Shown: positions 25,566 to 33,787 of the stretch, piece by piece
Numbering within the stretch: the stretch's first letter is position 1
How the letters are laid out: every line of letters starts with the position of its first letter
Assembly: GCA_017510335.1 (NCBI GenBank)
Contig: JAFWNM010000041.1
Span: forward strand, 1 to 64,000
Direction: 5' to 3'
DNA from: Paracoccaceae bacterium
Lineage (GTDB): Bacteria > Pseudomonadota > Alphaproteobacteria > Rhodobacterales > Rhodobacteraceae
Length of the DNA stretch: 64,000 nt
Translations under genes and position numbers: made by a program
Notes under the pieces: generated by a model
Database searches by the model: none
Told to the model about the DNA's origin: nothing
What the model saw: only the letters and a program-made list of their open reading frames with translations

Positions 25566-26060
25566 ATGGCGCGTATTGTTTTCTTGTTGATATCCGCGCT
25601 CTTGTCTGGGCCCGTCCTGGCACAGGACCTGACATTTGACCATGTCGAAACCGAGGAATGCCTGGTCAACATGGGCCATGGTGACAATAAGGCTGATTGT
25701 ATTGGTGCTTCAGCAGGTAGTTGTATGCAGCAGCCTGGCGGGGACTCGACCTATGGTATGGGGTTCTGTCTGGATGGTGAAACGCAGTATTGGGATGGCA
25801 CGCTGAATGAAGCCTACCAACAACTGCGCGCTGTCAGGCAGAGGTCTGATGCTGAGCTGCCCGATAATCTGGCCGTTCAGGCAGACACGCTGCGCGACAT
25901 GCAGCGTGCATGGATACACTACCGGGATGCGCGTTGTGGACATGAAGCATCGCTGTGGCAGGGCGGCACCGGGGCCAGCCCCGCTTTCATGCAGTGCATG
26001 ATGCAGCTGACAGCGGAACAGGCGCTTTATCTGTTGGCGCTCTATTCGGGGGAGGGATGA
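25566..26060 (+). CDS. LprI/DUF1311-family exported protein
   Basis: A 164-residue protein with a signal peptide (IVFLLISALLSGPVLA, cleavage near residue 19). The C-terminal half has the LprI/DUF1311 pattern: LNEAYQQLRAV, LRDMQRAWIHYRDARCGHEA and CMMQLTAEQALYL, with cysteines likely paired. The Mycobacterium LprI founder inhibits lysozyme, but most DUF1311 proteins are uncharacterised. GGAG six bases upstream supports ATG 25566 rather than 25554. The next gene, 133 bases on in the same direction, is an Inh-type protease-inhibitor-like lipoprotein, so the pair may protect the envelope. Confidence 0.82.
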   Translation: MARIVFLLISALLSGPVLAQDLTFDHVETEECLVNMGHGDNKADCIGASAGSCMQQPGGDSTYGMGFCLDGETQYWDGTLNEAYQQLRAVRQRSDAELPDNLAVQADTLRDMQRAWIHYRDARCGHEASLWQGGTGASPAFMQCMMQLTAEQALYLLALYSGEG

Positions 26061-26193
26061 CCCTTGCGCGCTGCTTTTTCTGTATTTAAGTCATACATGT
26101 ATTGCGAAGGTGCCCTGGAAACCGGGCGTTAGAATCAACGGATGTTTCTCTGATCCCCACGGATATCGAGAGCTTAACCTTGCCGGAGGCACA

Positions 26194-26724
26194 ATGCACC
26201 GCCCTATTCTATTGCCTGTATCTGTGGTTTTGCTGCTGTCAGCTTGCCAAATGGAGAACCCGCCGGCAGCGTCCCAACCCGTCCAGGCAAACCCGATACA
26301 ACCCGTGGCGTCCGCACCCGCGCGGATTTCGGACAGTTCCAGCACCACCACAACGACCGTTCAGGGCAATACAACCCGCACTGTGACGGAGAGCAGTTCT
26401 GTTTCGGTAGATGCTGGTGGGCTGTTGGTGTCGATTTTGGGCGCATCTGCGCCTGCGGCAAATACGGCAAGCGACTATGTGGGCCAGTGGCGCGCTGTCA
26501 CCGAAGACAATCGCGAATGCCGCGTTAACCTGAATGCGCCACGAACCCCAAATGCGCCTGCCATCGCGCAAACGATCGGCTGTTCGGGTGATCTGTTCGC
26601 GGTCACGCGTTGGTCGCTGCGCGGGTCAGAACTTATCTTGTCCGACGCCTTTGGCAACACACAGATCAGTGTGCGCCCCACAGCTGTGAACCGTCTGGAT
26701 GGAGATATCACAATGTGGCGCTGA
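26194..26724 (+). CDS. Lipoprotein with AprI/Inh-type protease-inhibitor domain
   Basis: A 176-residue lipoprotein: signal MHRPILLPVSVVLLLSACQM with lipobox LSAC at about 15-18, a Ser/Thr/Pro-rich linker (about 20-90), then a C-terminal Inh-like barrel (about 95-176) with YVGQWRAV, RECRVNLNAP and GSELILSDAFGN. Inh/AprI proteins block serralysin-type metalloproteases; Brucella Omp19 is a surface lipoprotein of this fold. The Cys pair expected in the domain (REC, TIGC) is present. GGAGG five bases before ATG 26194 fixes the start. The long low-complexity linker suggests outer-membrane anchoring. Confidence 0.8.
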   Translation: MHRPILLPVSVVLLLSACQMENPPAASQPVQANPIQPVASAPARISDSSSTTTTTVQGNTTRTVTESSSVSVDAGGLLVSILGASAPAANTASDYVGQWRAVTEDNRECRVNLNAPRTPNAPAIAQTIGCSGDLFAVTRWSLRGSELILSDAFGNTQISVRPTAVNRLDGDITMWR

Positions 26725-27221
26725 GGATGGAACCGTAACCTTTCTCCTTGGTCCAAAAGTTCCAGAGCGGAAACAATCTACCTTTGGCATGGTCTGGGTG
26801 TGGTCTTTGAACCTTAAGCCCAACACGGGTGCCAACGCCGCTCATGCCGTCTCAGCGAGAGGTTTCCACGCAAGCGCAACAAATGTCAGCATGAATTCAC
26901 GGCATGGCCAACCTCGTTCTGGACGGAAAGACAAAGTATCTGTTCAGCGGCGCCACGCCTGAAACCTTTGTTGCCGAAATACTGCCGGGTTTGCTAGCGG
27001 ATCATTGGCCTTTTGCATGTCTGATTGACAACATTGGCCGAGAGCTGTCGGATGCTGCGCAGCGTCTGGGCGGCAACGTCGGATATTCCCGACGGGAAGG
27101 GCGACCGGCCGCTTTGGGCCGCGCACGTCGATCCTGTCGTCACCTTCGCAAGAGGGCGGAAAGAGAAGCGAACCTTCCCGGCATTCGATATAGTCAATCG
27201 CTTGAGTTCAAAAGCAGACGT
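26725..27221. other. Intergenic region without recognisable gene
   Basis: About 500 bases before the HxlR gene. The longest plus frame (26904-27290) starts plausibly (MANLVLDGKTKYLF) but becomes arginine-rich and overlaps the HxlR gene antisense. I could not assign it to a family and do not call it a gene. Confidence 0.45.
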
Positions 27222-27611
27222 TTATTCTGCTACGGGAGCTTGCCGGGCCGACAATATTTTGCCGGTGTTGTCTTCGATCCAGTCAGCTAGAACGCGCACA
27301 TGCTGTGCTATGCCTTCGCCCAGCGGGGTTAGACTGTATTCAACATGGGGCGGCACAACCTTGAAAGCCTGCCTATGAACGAACCCGTCCGCCTCTAGCG
27401 TCTGGAGAGTCTGCGTCAACATCCTGTCGCTGACCCCGCCGATCATGCGCTTGAGCGCGGCAAAACGGATCGTCCTTCCTTGAAGCGCAATCAGCGTCAG
27501 AACGGCCCAGCGGCCGGTAACATGCTTCAAAATATCGCGTGACGGGCATTCTTGTGCTTGCAGGTTCCCCACAAGCTTGCCCGAGCGTACGGCATCGCTG
27601 AGTTTTGGCAT
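27222..27611 (-). CDS. HxlR-family transcriptional regulator
   Basis: A 129-residue winged-helix regulator with the HxlR pattern CPSRDILKHVTGRWAVLTLI (about 21-40), RFAALKRMIGGVSDRMLTQTL and LEADGFVHR. The single N-terminal Cys is the redox sensor in QorR-type members. It is divergent from an NmrA/QorB-like quinone reductase, the classic QorR-QorB arrangement, so it probably represses that gene and itself in the absence of quinone or diamide stress. GAGG five bases upstream favours ATG 27611; an in-frame ATG at 27632 is possible. Confidence 0.88.
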   Translation of the reverse strand: MPKLSDAVRSGKLVGNLQAQECPSRDILKHVTGRWAVLTLIALQGRTIRFAALKRMIGGVSDRMLTQTLQTLEADGFVHRQAFKVVPPHVEYSLTPLGEGIAQHVRVLADWIEDNTGKILSARQAPVAE

Positions 27612-27644
27612 GGCGACCTCAAGAAATTTCATACTAACAAAATT

Positions 27645-27668
27645 GTATGTACTTACTTTTCGTATGTA
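27645..27668. promoter_or_regulatory. Candidate HxlR operator
   Basis: GTATGTA occurs at 27645-27651 and again at 27662-27668, 17 bases apart, with a GTACTTAC palindrome-like core between. It lies in the short divergent region between the HxlR gene and the quinone-reductase gene, where a QorR-type repressor would bind. Confidence 0.5.
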
Positions 27669-27712
27669 AAGCCCTTAACTTTGCCTCATCAAAGCAACTG
27701 GAGACATGCATC

Positions 27713-28558
27713 ATGACACTCGCGATCACAGGGGCCACCGGCCAGCTTGGCCGTCTCGTTATCGAAACCCTGAAAACAAAAACAGCGCCCGAAGACATCA
27801 TCGCGCTGGCCCGGAACATCGACAAGGCCGCCGATCTGGGCGTTCCTGCGCGCGTCTTTGACTATGACGCCCCCGAAACGCTAGCGGCGGCGCTGGATGG
27901 CATCGACACGCTTCTGTTGATCTCGGGCAGTGACATCGGCCGCCGCGTCCCTCAACATGCCGCCGTGATCGAGGCCGCCGGGGCCGCGGGCGTGCAGCAT
28001 ATCGTCTACACCAGTCTACTCAACGCGCCGAACAGCACGCTTGGCCTTGCCCCCGAGCATGTCGAGACGGAAAAGCTGCTGGCCGCGTCCGGTATTGGCC
28101 ATACTGTTCTGCGCAACGGATGGTACACGGAAAATTACACGATGGGCCTGCCGGCTGCGCTGGAACACAATGCTCTGATTGGCGCGGCCAAGGATGGCCG
28201 GATATCCTCGGCCACGCGGCAGGACTACGCCGATGCCGCTGCCGCCGTGCTGTTGGACAAGGCGCTGCAGGGAAAGACCTATGAACTCTCCGGTGATGAA
28301 AGCTACACCCTGAAGGAGCTGGCCGCCACGCTGTCAACGCAAGCTGGCAAGGAGATCCCCTATGTCGATATGCAGGAGGGCGACTATACGGCCGCTCTGA
28401 CCAGCGCGGGCCTGCCTGCCGAGCTGGCCGGGTTCCTGGCCCATTGTGATGTCGAGGCTTCCAAAGGCGCGCTTTTCGACGAGGGGACACAGCTTTCCGA
28501 CCTGATAGGCCGCCCGACAACACCGCTCGCTAAGGCGGTCGCGGCTGCCATCGGCTAA
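27713..28558 (+). CDS. NAD(P)H:quinone oxidoreductase-like SDR (QorB/NmrA family)
   Basis: A 281-residue atypical short-chain dehydrogenase. TGATGQLGRLVIETL (about 6-20) is the NmrA-type nucleotide-binding loop; YTSLLNAP, EKLLAASGIGHTVLRNGWYT and YELSGDESYTLKELAATLS match QorB and related NAD(P)H:quinone oxidoreductases. It probably reduces quinones or acts as a redox sensor in the cytoplasm. It is divergent from an HxlR regulator, and a strong terminator hairpin follows. GGAG about nine bases upstream supports ATG 27713 over the longer frame from 27647. Confidence 0.88.
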   Translation: MTLAITGATGQLGRLVIETLKTKTAPEDIIALARNIDKAADLGVPARVFDYDAPETLAAALDGIDTLLLISGSDIGRRVPQHAAVIEAAGAAGVQHIVYTSLLNAPNSTLGLAPEHVETEKLLAASGIGHTVLRNGWYTENYTMGLPAALEHNALIGAAKDGRISSATRQDYADAAAAVLLDKALQGKTYELSGDESYTLKELAATLSTQAGKEIPYVDMQEGDYTAALTSAGLPAELAGFLAHCDVEASKGALFDEGTQLSDLIGRPTTPLAKAVAAAIG

Positions 28559-28562
28559 AGCC

Positions 28563-28596
28563 AGCCTGCGGGGTGTCTGATCGCTCCCCGCAGGCT
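28563..28596 (+). terminator. Terminator hairpin after the quinone reductase gene
   Basis: AGCCTGCGGGG (28563-28573) and CCCCGCAGGCT (28586-28596) form a perfect 11-bp GC-rich stem with a 12-base loop, five bases after the stop codon, followed by ATGTCTTGT rather than a clean U-run. Confidence 0.8.
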
Positions 28597-28739
28597 ATGT
28601 CTTGTGACGAATCCACCCTGCGTTGAATGCTGCGCTTCGCAATCCTCTGAACGGCGCTCTGGGCTGTCAGCCGGTAAACCTTTGCTATGGAGGAGCTGCA
28701 GCGCAGTGTCGGCACCTTCGATGAACGGCAGTTTTTGGC

Positions 28740-28888
28740 CGGGCATGTCGATACTGTCAGCCGAACCACCGTCATGCGCATCGGAAACGGCACACCGTAA
28801 AACCAGTTCCACAGCCTTCGTCGATCCAGATATCGGGGGCAACGGTTTTGAGGCTGAAATGCGGCTTGTATCCGGTGGGGCGGGTCAT
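28740..28888 (-). pseudogene. DUF4336-family gene remnant
   Basis: From ATG 28888 the minus strand encodes MTRPTGYKPHFSLKTVAPDI followed by WIDEG, then a second frame continues with FYGVPFPMRMTVVRL. Together these are the N-terminal block of DUF4336 (metallo-beta-lactamase-like) proteins, broken by one frameshift near 28840. After about 28740 no similarity remains, although the full family protein has over 200 residues. It is a frameshifted and truncated relic. Confidence 0.65.
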
Positions 28889-29134
28889 CGGGAACTCCCT
28901 TCGACATCTGTGATCATGGCCAGGTGGCGGATCAGGAACAGCGCTTCGGCAGGATTGTGTCGCGCCAGACGAGGCGTTCGGGCAACACGGATCGGGGGCC
29001 GAACTGGCGCGGGAGGCCCACCGCGATGCGCGTAAGCGCCTGTTCATAGCAAAGTGAGATTTCGGGAATTCGCGCATGTCGCGTTCATTCGTATTCACGC
29101 GACATGCTCTGACTTATTGATTTTGTGTGTTCGA

Positions 29135-29171
29135 GAAGCTCAAATCCGGTTCCCAGTTTTGAGCAACATGC
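29135..29171 (+). repeat. Dispersed 37-bp repeat, copy 1
   Basis: This segment matches 55350-55386 at 30 of 37 positions; both end in a TTTTGA(A/G)(C/T)AACATGC motif. Both copies lie in non-coding DNA. It could be the end of a lost mobile element. Confidence 0.5.
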
Positions 29172-29313
29172 ACTGGAAATAAGGATGCGAAAGCTCTCTC
29201 TCGCCAATTGGCTGCGGGTTTGGGTCAGCGGAAAATTGTGACACCGGGGCTTGGGCCGCGCGTTCAAGCAAGATCGCAGGATAATCCGCCCTAGTGTCTT
29301 GCAAATGGGATAG

Positions 29314-30546
29314 CTAGAGCAGAACTGCCTGTCCCGGGCCGCTGCCCAAACCGACATCTGACGAAATCAGGAATTTGTTTGTCAGGGGCAGGGCTGCGGC
29401 ACCCAAGGCACGCGCGCCAATGCCTAGGCTTCCAGACTGAACCACAGGCGCGATCAAACCGGCCAACTCCTTTTTCGCTGTCGCCTCCACAACTTTTTCT
29501 GTCAGCCTTTCGCGAATATTCGCAGGGAACCATCCGTCGATAACCACTGTTTTGAAATCGATCACGGCCAGGCTGGCAACAATCGCCTGCGCGATGGCGT
29601 CTGCCGCCGTGTCCATCCATGCCGTCAGTATCGTTTCCGGGATTGGCCAGGTTTCGGGGGATTGCCACGGCAAATCAGGGTCAAGCCCCGCAAGTGCAAG
29701 GCGCTTTTCCAGTCCGTAGATCGAGGCAAGCTCTATCAATTGCACGGTTCGTCCATCATTCGTGCGGACCGGCATGGACCCCAGCGCGCCGGAATTTCCG
29801 TTCTCGCCCGTGTGCAGCGTGCCGTTCAGAACCACGCCACCGCCAATGAAGAAGCCGATATAGAAATACACGAAATCACGTGGCAGGCTGGTGTCACCAA
29901 AAGTCAACTCTGCTCCGCAGGCCGCACTGGCATCATTTCGCATGAAGACCGGATAGGGCAGCACGGTGGTCAGGTCACCACACAGATCGGCGCCGCGCCA
30001 GCGATCCATGACCTGCTGAGGCGCGCCGAGGGATGCGGCCCAATCCCAAAGCTGGAAGGGTTGCGCAATGCCAAGCCCCGCGACCCGGTCACGATGGGAC
30101 GCTGGAAGGCGCATTGACAATTCATGCGCGGCCATAAGGGCAAATTCCCGCGCGGCATCGGGTTCAGGCCATTCGTGGCGACGAATAATCCGCTCGCGAA
30201 TCGTGCCATGAAAATCGATCAGGATCATCTCGCTGGATCTACGGCCAATTTTCAGGCCAAGGAAATAAGCACCATCCGCCGCCAATGAGATCGGGATGGA
30301 AGGCTGGCCGATACGCCCGCGCACAGGCTCGCCTTTTTCAAGGAAACCGTCCTGTTCGAGTGCCCGGATTATAACGGATACTGTCTGCGCCGACAGCCCC
30401 GTGACGCGCGCAATCTCGGCCTTTGGCATCGCACCTTCTGTATGAAGTAACGTGAATAGCAGCTTTTCGTTCCAGGCGCGAAGGCCGGACTGGTTTGTGC
30501 CACGCATACTATGATGCTGTTGCTTTTGTTCAATGTTTTCGGACAT
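29314..30546 (-). CDS. frcR: ROK-family transcriptional repressor, likely regulator of frcBCA
   Basis: A 410-residue regulator. The N-terminal winged helix (about 20-75: [20 protein letters not shown]) is followed by a ROK sugar-kinase-like domain with [10 protein letters not shown], the central [20 protein letters not shown] and GALGSMPV. The zinc-binding cysteine cluster of many ROK proteins is not visible. ROK repressors bind operator DNA until a sugar or sugar phosphate is sensed. It is divergent from frcB, and an inverted repeat lies between the two genes, matching the FrcR-frcBCA arrangement of Sinorhizobium. ATG 30546 was chosen over 30597 because AAGG precedes it. Confidence 0.85.
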   Translation of the reverse strand: MSENIEQKQQHHSMRGTNQSGLRAWNEKLLFTLLHTEGAMPKAEIARVTGLSAQTVSVIIRALEQDGFLEKGEPVRGRIGQPSIPISLAADGAYFLGLKIGRRSSEMILIDFHGTIRERIIRRHEWPEPDAAREFALMAAHELSMRLPASHRDRVAGLGIAQPFQLWDWAASLGAPQQVMDRWRGADLCGDLTTVLPYPVFMRNDASAACGAELTFGDTSLPRDFVYFYIGFFIGGGVVLNGTLHTGENGNSGALGSMPVRTNDGRTVQLIELASIYGLEKRLALAGLDPDLPWQSPETWPIPETILTAWMDTAADAIAQAIVASLAVIDFKTVVIDGWFPANIRERLTEKVVEATAKKELAGLIAPVVQSGSLGIGARALGAAALPLTNKFLISSDVGLGSGPGQAVLL

Positions 30547-30593
30547 GCGCCACCTTTCCGACACCCGAACATGACCCGCATAGGGGGCAACTG

Positions 30594-30625
30594 TCAATAC
30601 TAAATAAAAGTGATTTAGTTATTGA
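30594..30625. promoter_or_regulatory. Candidate ROK-repressor operator
   Basis: TCAATACTAAAT (30594-30605) and ATTTAGTTATTGA (30613-30625) are inverted copies with a single-base offset, separated by AAAAGTG. The AT-rich site lies between the divergent ROK and frcB genes, and its right arm overlaps a TTGACA box (30622-30627) pointing to frcB. Confidence 0.7.
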
Positions 30626-30701
30626 CACCACCCCGATTCTGCCGTTTCTTTACGCCATCGCGGCCATTGGAGGGCTGCGCAGTTTTCTTGGGAGGATCCA
30701 G

Positions 30702-31730
30702 ATGAAGCTGAAATTCACATTGAACATGTCCTTGATGGGCGCCGTGGCCGGGGCTGCATTGCTGGCCAGCCCCGCCCTTGCCGATACTGGCGCTTGCCTG
30801 ATCACAAAGACCGATACCAACCCCTTTTTTGTGAAGATGCGCGAAGGCGCACAGGCTGCTGCAGCAGAGCACGGCATCACGCTTCAAACCCATGCGGGGC
30901 GGCTGGATGGTGATGTGGAAACCCAAATCGCGGCAATTGAAAGCTGTATCGCATCAGGCGTCAGCGGCATCCTGCTGACCCCCAATGACAGCCGTGCACT
31001 GGTGCCAGCTGTAACGCAGGCGCGCGAAAACGGCATTCTGGTAATCATGCTCGACACACCGCTGGAACCCGCTGATGCGGCCGATTCCACCTTTGCGACC
31101 GACAATTTCCTGGCGGGTGTGCTGATTGGTGAATGGGCGGCTGCCCAGATGGGCGACGATGCCGCAAATGCGAAAATTGCCACGCTGGACCTGAATCCCA
31201 GCCAGATTTCGGTCGATTACCTGCGCAATCAGGGTTTCATGACCGGCTTTGGCATTGATGTAAAAGACCCCACTGTAATCGGCGACGAAGATGATGCGCG
31301 TATCGTTGGCCATGATGTCACCAACGGCAACGAAGAAGGCGGGCGCACCGCAATGGAGAACCTGTTGCAGCGCGACCCGGGTATCAATCTGGTCTATACA
31401 ATCAACGAACCCGCCGCCGCTGGTGCCTATGAGGCGCTGCGTTCGGTCGCGCGGCAGGATGATGTGATCATCGTGTCGGTGGATGGTGGATGTCCGGGCG
31501 TCCAGAATGTGGCTGAAGGCATCATCGGCGCGACCTCGATGCAGTTCCCATTGCTGATGGCGTCAAAAGGGATCGAAGCAATCAAGGCATTTGCGGAAAC
31601 GGGCGAAAAACCCGAAAACACCGACGGGCTGGATTTCTTCAATACGGGTGTCGAACTTGTAACCGACTCCCCTGTTGACGGCATCCCCTCGATCACATCA
31701 GAAGAAGGTCTGGCCCGCTGCTGGGGCTGA
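30702..31730 (+). CDS. frcB: Fructose-type ABC transporter substrate-binding protein FrcB
   Basis: A 342-residue periplasmic sugar-binding protein of the CUT2 class with a signal peptide ([12 protein letters not shown], cleavage near residue 24). The mature start [20 protein letters not shown], the [16 protein letters not shown] block, the [12 protein letters not shown] hinge region and the terminal EEGLARCWG closely resemble Sinorhizobium FrcB, which binds fructose, mannose and ribose. GGAGG precedes ATG 30702. It heads frcB-frcC-frcA, divergent from a ROK repressor, with an intercistronic hairpin after it. Substrate is inferred from family resemblance. Confidence 0.92.
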   Translation: MKLKFTLNMSLMGAVAGAALLASPALADTGACLITKTDTNPFFVKMREGAQAAAAEHGITLQTHAGRLDGDVETQIAAIESCIASGVSGILLTPNDSRALVPAVTQARENGILVIMLDTPLEPADAADSTFATDNFLAGVLIGEWAAAQMGDDAANAKIATLDLNPSQISVDYLRNQGFMTGFGIDVKDPTVIGDEDDARIVGHDVTNGNEEGGRTAMENLLQRDPGINLVYTINEPAAAGAYEALRSVARQDDVIIVSVDGGCPGVQNVAEGIIGATSMQFPLLMASKGIEAIKAFAETGEKPENTDGLDFFNTGVELVTDSPVDGIPSITSEEGLARCWG

Positions 31731-31763
31731 TCTGACGTCGGTTTCCCGAAAATCGCATAACAC

Positions 31764-31792
31764 CTTGTCGCCAGTCCTATGCTGGCGGCAAG
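31764..31792 (+). terminator. Intercistronic hairpin between frcB and frcC
   Basis: CTTGTCGCCAG (31764-31774) pairs with CTGGCGGCAAG (31782-31792), an 11-bp stem with one G-U pair and a 7-base loop. It probably sets a high ratio of binding protein to permease. Confidence 0.75.
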
Positions 31793-31825
31793 AAACCCGT
31801 ATTCCCGCACAGCCGGAGGACGCAG

Positions 31826-32899
31826 ATGTCTGACAGCCCAAACAGATCCGCAGACTATGAAGGCACCCTCACTGGTGCGGACACCCGCGTGGCGCAATTT
31901 GAAGGGCCAAAACGCACGGCCCTTGGCCATGTCCAGCATTTTCTGCATTCGCATCCGACGATGGTGCCTGTCATCGTGCTGGTTCTGAGCCTGATTGTAT
32001 TTGGAATACTGGCGGGGGACCGATTTTTCACCCCGTTCAACCTGTCGCTGATCCTGCAACAGGTTTCGATCATCGGAATACTGGCTGCGGCGCAATCGCT
32101 GATTATCCTGACGGCGGGCATTGATCTGTCAGTCGCAGCGATCATGGTGCTGATGTCGGTGATCTCGGGCAAGCTGGCGATCACAATGGGGGTTCCGCCT
32201 TCACTGGCACTCACGGCCTCTTTTGTCATCGGCACGCTGGCAGGTATGCTGAACGGGCTGTTGGTCACGCGCCTGCGCCTGCCGCCCTTCATCGTGACGC
32301 TGGGGACATGGAATATCTTTTTCGCGCTGAGCCTGTGGCTGTCGGGTGCGCAGTCGATCCGTAGTCAGGACATCGACCAGATGGCGCCTTTGCTGAAATT
32401 CTTTGGCAATTCCTTCCGCATCGGCGGCGCGAATATCACCTATGGTTCAATCCTGATGGTGCTGGTCTTCGTGGTGCTTTGGTACATGCTGAACAAGACC
32501 GCGTGGGGACGCCATGTCTATGCCATAGGCGACGACAAGGACGCAGCGGAACTGGCGGGGATACGCACAGACCGCATGCTGATTTCGGTCTATGCGCTGG
32601 CAGGCTTCATCTGTGCGCTTGCGGCCTGGGCCAGTATCGGGCGGGTCGGCTCGATCTCTCCGCAATCCTTCTACGAAGGCAATCTGCAATCCATCACGGC
32701 TGTGGTGATCGGCGGCATCAGTCTGTTCGGTGGGCGCGGGTCAATCATGGGGGCGCTGTTTGGCGCGCTTATCGTCGGTGTGTTCCAGTCGGGGTTGCGT
32801 TTGGCTGGGGTCGATGTGCTCTGGCAGGTTTTCGCCATCGGCTGGCTTATCATCATCGCAGTTGCGATTGACCAATGGATCAGAAAGGTCTCGGCATGA
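31826..32899 (+). CDS. frcC: Fructose-type ABC transporter permease FrcC
   Basis: A 357-residue CUT2-type permease with about ten hydrophobic segments after a polar N-terminal tail of about 45 residues. The conserved AAAQSLIILTAGIDLSVAAI block (about 90-109), the AELAGIRTDRMLISVYALAG cytoplasmic loop and GGISLFGGRGSIMGALFGAL are typical of RbsC/FrcC. The long N-terminal extension also occurs in FrcC proteins. GGAGG stands before ATG 31826, and the end overlaps frcA by four bases. It forms the membrane channel for the sugar captured by FrcB. Confidence 0.92.
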   Translation: MSDSPNRSADYEGTLTGADTRVAQFEGPKRTALGHVQHFLHSHPTMVPVIVLVLSLIVFGILAGDRFFTPFNLSLILQQVSIIGILAAAQSLIILTAGIDLSVAAIMVLMSVISGKLAITMGVPPSLALTASFVIGTLAGMLNGLLVTRLRLPPFIVTLGTWNIFFALSLWLSGAQSIRSQDIDQMAPLLKFFGNSFRIGGANITYGSILMVLVFVVLWYMLNKTAWGRHVYAIGDDKDAAELAGIRTDRMLISVYALAGFICALAAWASIGRVGSISPQSFYEGNLQSITAVVIGGISLFGGRGSIMGALFGALIVGVFQSGLRLAGVDVLWQVFAIGWLIIIAVAIDQWIRKVSA

Positions 32900-33666
32900 C
32901 ACAAGAACCCATCCTGAAGGCCCGCGGTCTGGTCAAGCGTTACGGGCGTGTCACGGCACTGGACCATTGCGATTTCGACCTGATGCCGGGCGAGATTCTG
33001 GCCGTGATCGGTGACAATGGCGCGGGGAAGTCAAGCCTGATCAAGGCGATTTCCGGCGCTGTCACCATCGATGAGGGCGAGATTACGCTTGAAGGCCGCC
33101 CCACCGCCTTCACCTCGCCCTTGCAGGCGCGCGATGCGGGCATCGAGACGGTCTATCAGACCCTTGCGCTGTCGCCCGCATTGTCGATTGTGGAAAACAT
33201 GTTCATCGGGCGCGAATTGCGCAAGCCCGGCCCGATGGGGCAATGGTTTCGTATGCTCGACTTGCATGCAATGCGCGCTTTCGCCCGCGAGAAGCTCAAT
33301 GAACTCGGCCTGATGACGATCCAGAATATCGACCAGCCCGTGGAAACGCTGTCTGGCGGTCAGCGGCAAGGTGTGGCCGTGGCGCGGGCAGCGGCCTTCG
33401 GGTCCAAAGTTGTCATCCTCGACGAGCCAACTGCCGCGCTGGGCGTGAAGGAAAGCCGCAAGGTGCTGGAATTGATCCTTGATGTGCGCTCGCGCGGGAT
33501 TCCGATCATCCTGATCAGTCATAACATGCCGCATGTGTTCGAGGTGGCCGACCGCATACATGTCCACCGTCTTGGCAAGCGGCTTTGCGTGATCAACCCG
33601 AAAGAGTATACTATGTCCGATGCCGTGGCATTCATGACTGGCGCGAAACACCCCGAAACGGCATGA
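32896..33666 (+). CDS. frcA: Fructose-type ABC transporter ATP-binding protein FrcA
   Basis: A 256-residue single-domain ABC ATPase: Walker A GDNGAGKSS (about 38-46), Q-loop VYQTLALSP, signature LSGGQRQGVAVARA (about 148-161), Walker B VVILDEPTAALG and switch His in LISHNM. Most CUT2 ATPases are tandem duplicates of about 500 residues; FrcA is the known single-domain exception, which supports the frc assignment. Its ATG overlaps the frcC stop (ATGA), indicating coupling. No frcK kinase gene follows; the next gene is on the other strand. Confidence 0.92.
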   Translation: MTQEPILKARGLVKRYGRVTALDHCDFDLMPGEILAVIGDNGAGKSSLIKAISGAVTIDEGEITLEGRPTAFTSPLQARDAGIETVYQTLALSPALSIVENMFIGRELRKPGPMGQWFRMLDLHAMRAFAREKLNELGLMTIQNIDQPVETLSGGQRQGVAVARAAAFGSKVVILDEPTAALGVKESRKVLELILDVRSRGIPIILISHNMPHVFEVADRIHVHRLGKRLCVINPKEYTMSDAVAFMTGAKHPETA

Positions 33667-33787
33667 TGAATACTCCCGTCATATGAAAGCGGAACGCATG
33701 CAAGGCTGCGCTTTCTCGATCGGCTTTCGCGCCTAGTTTATCAATTCGCCTGCACTTAGTCCCGTTGCATCATGAATGACATCGCTT

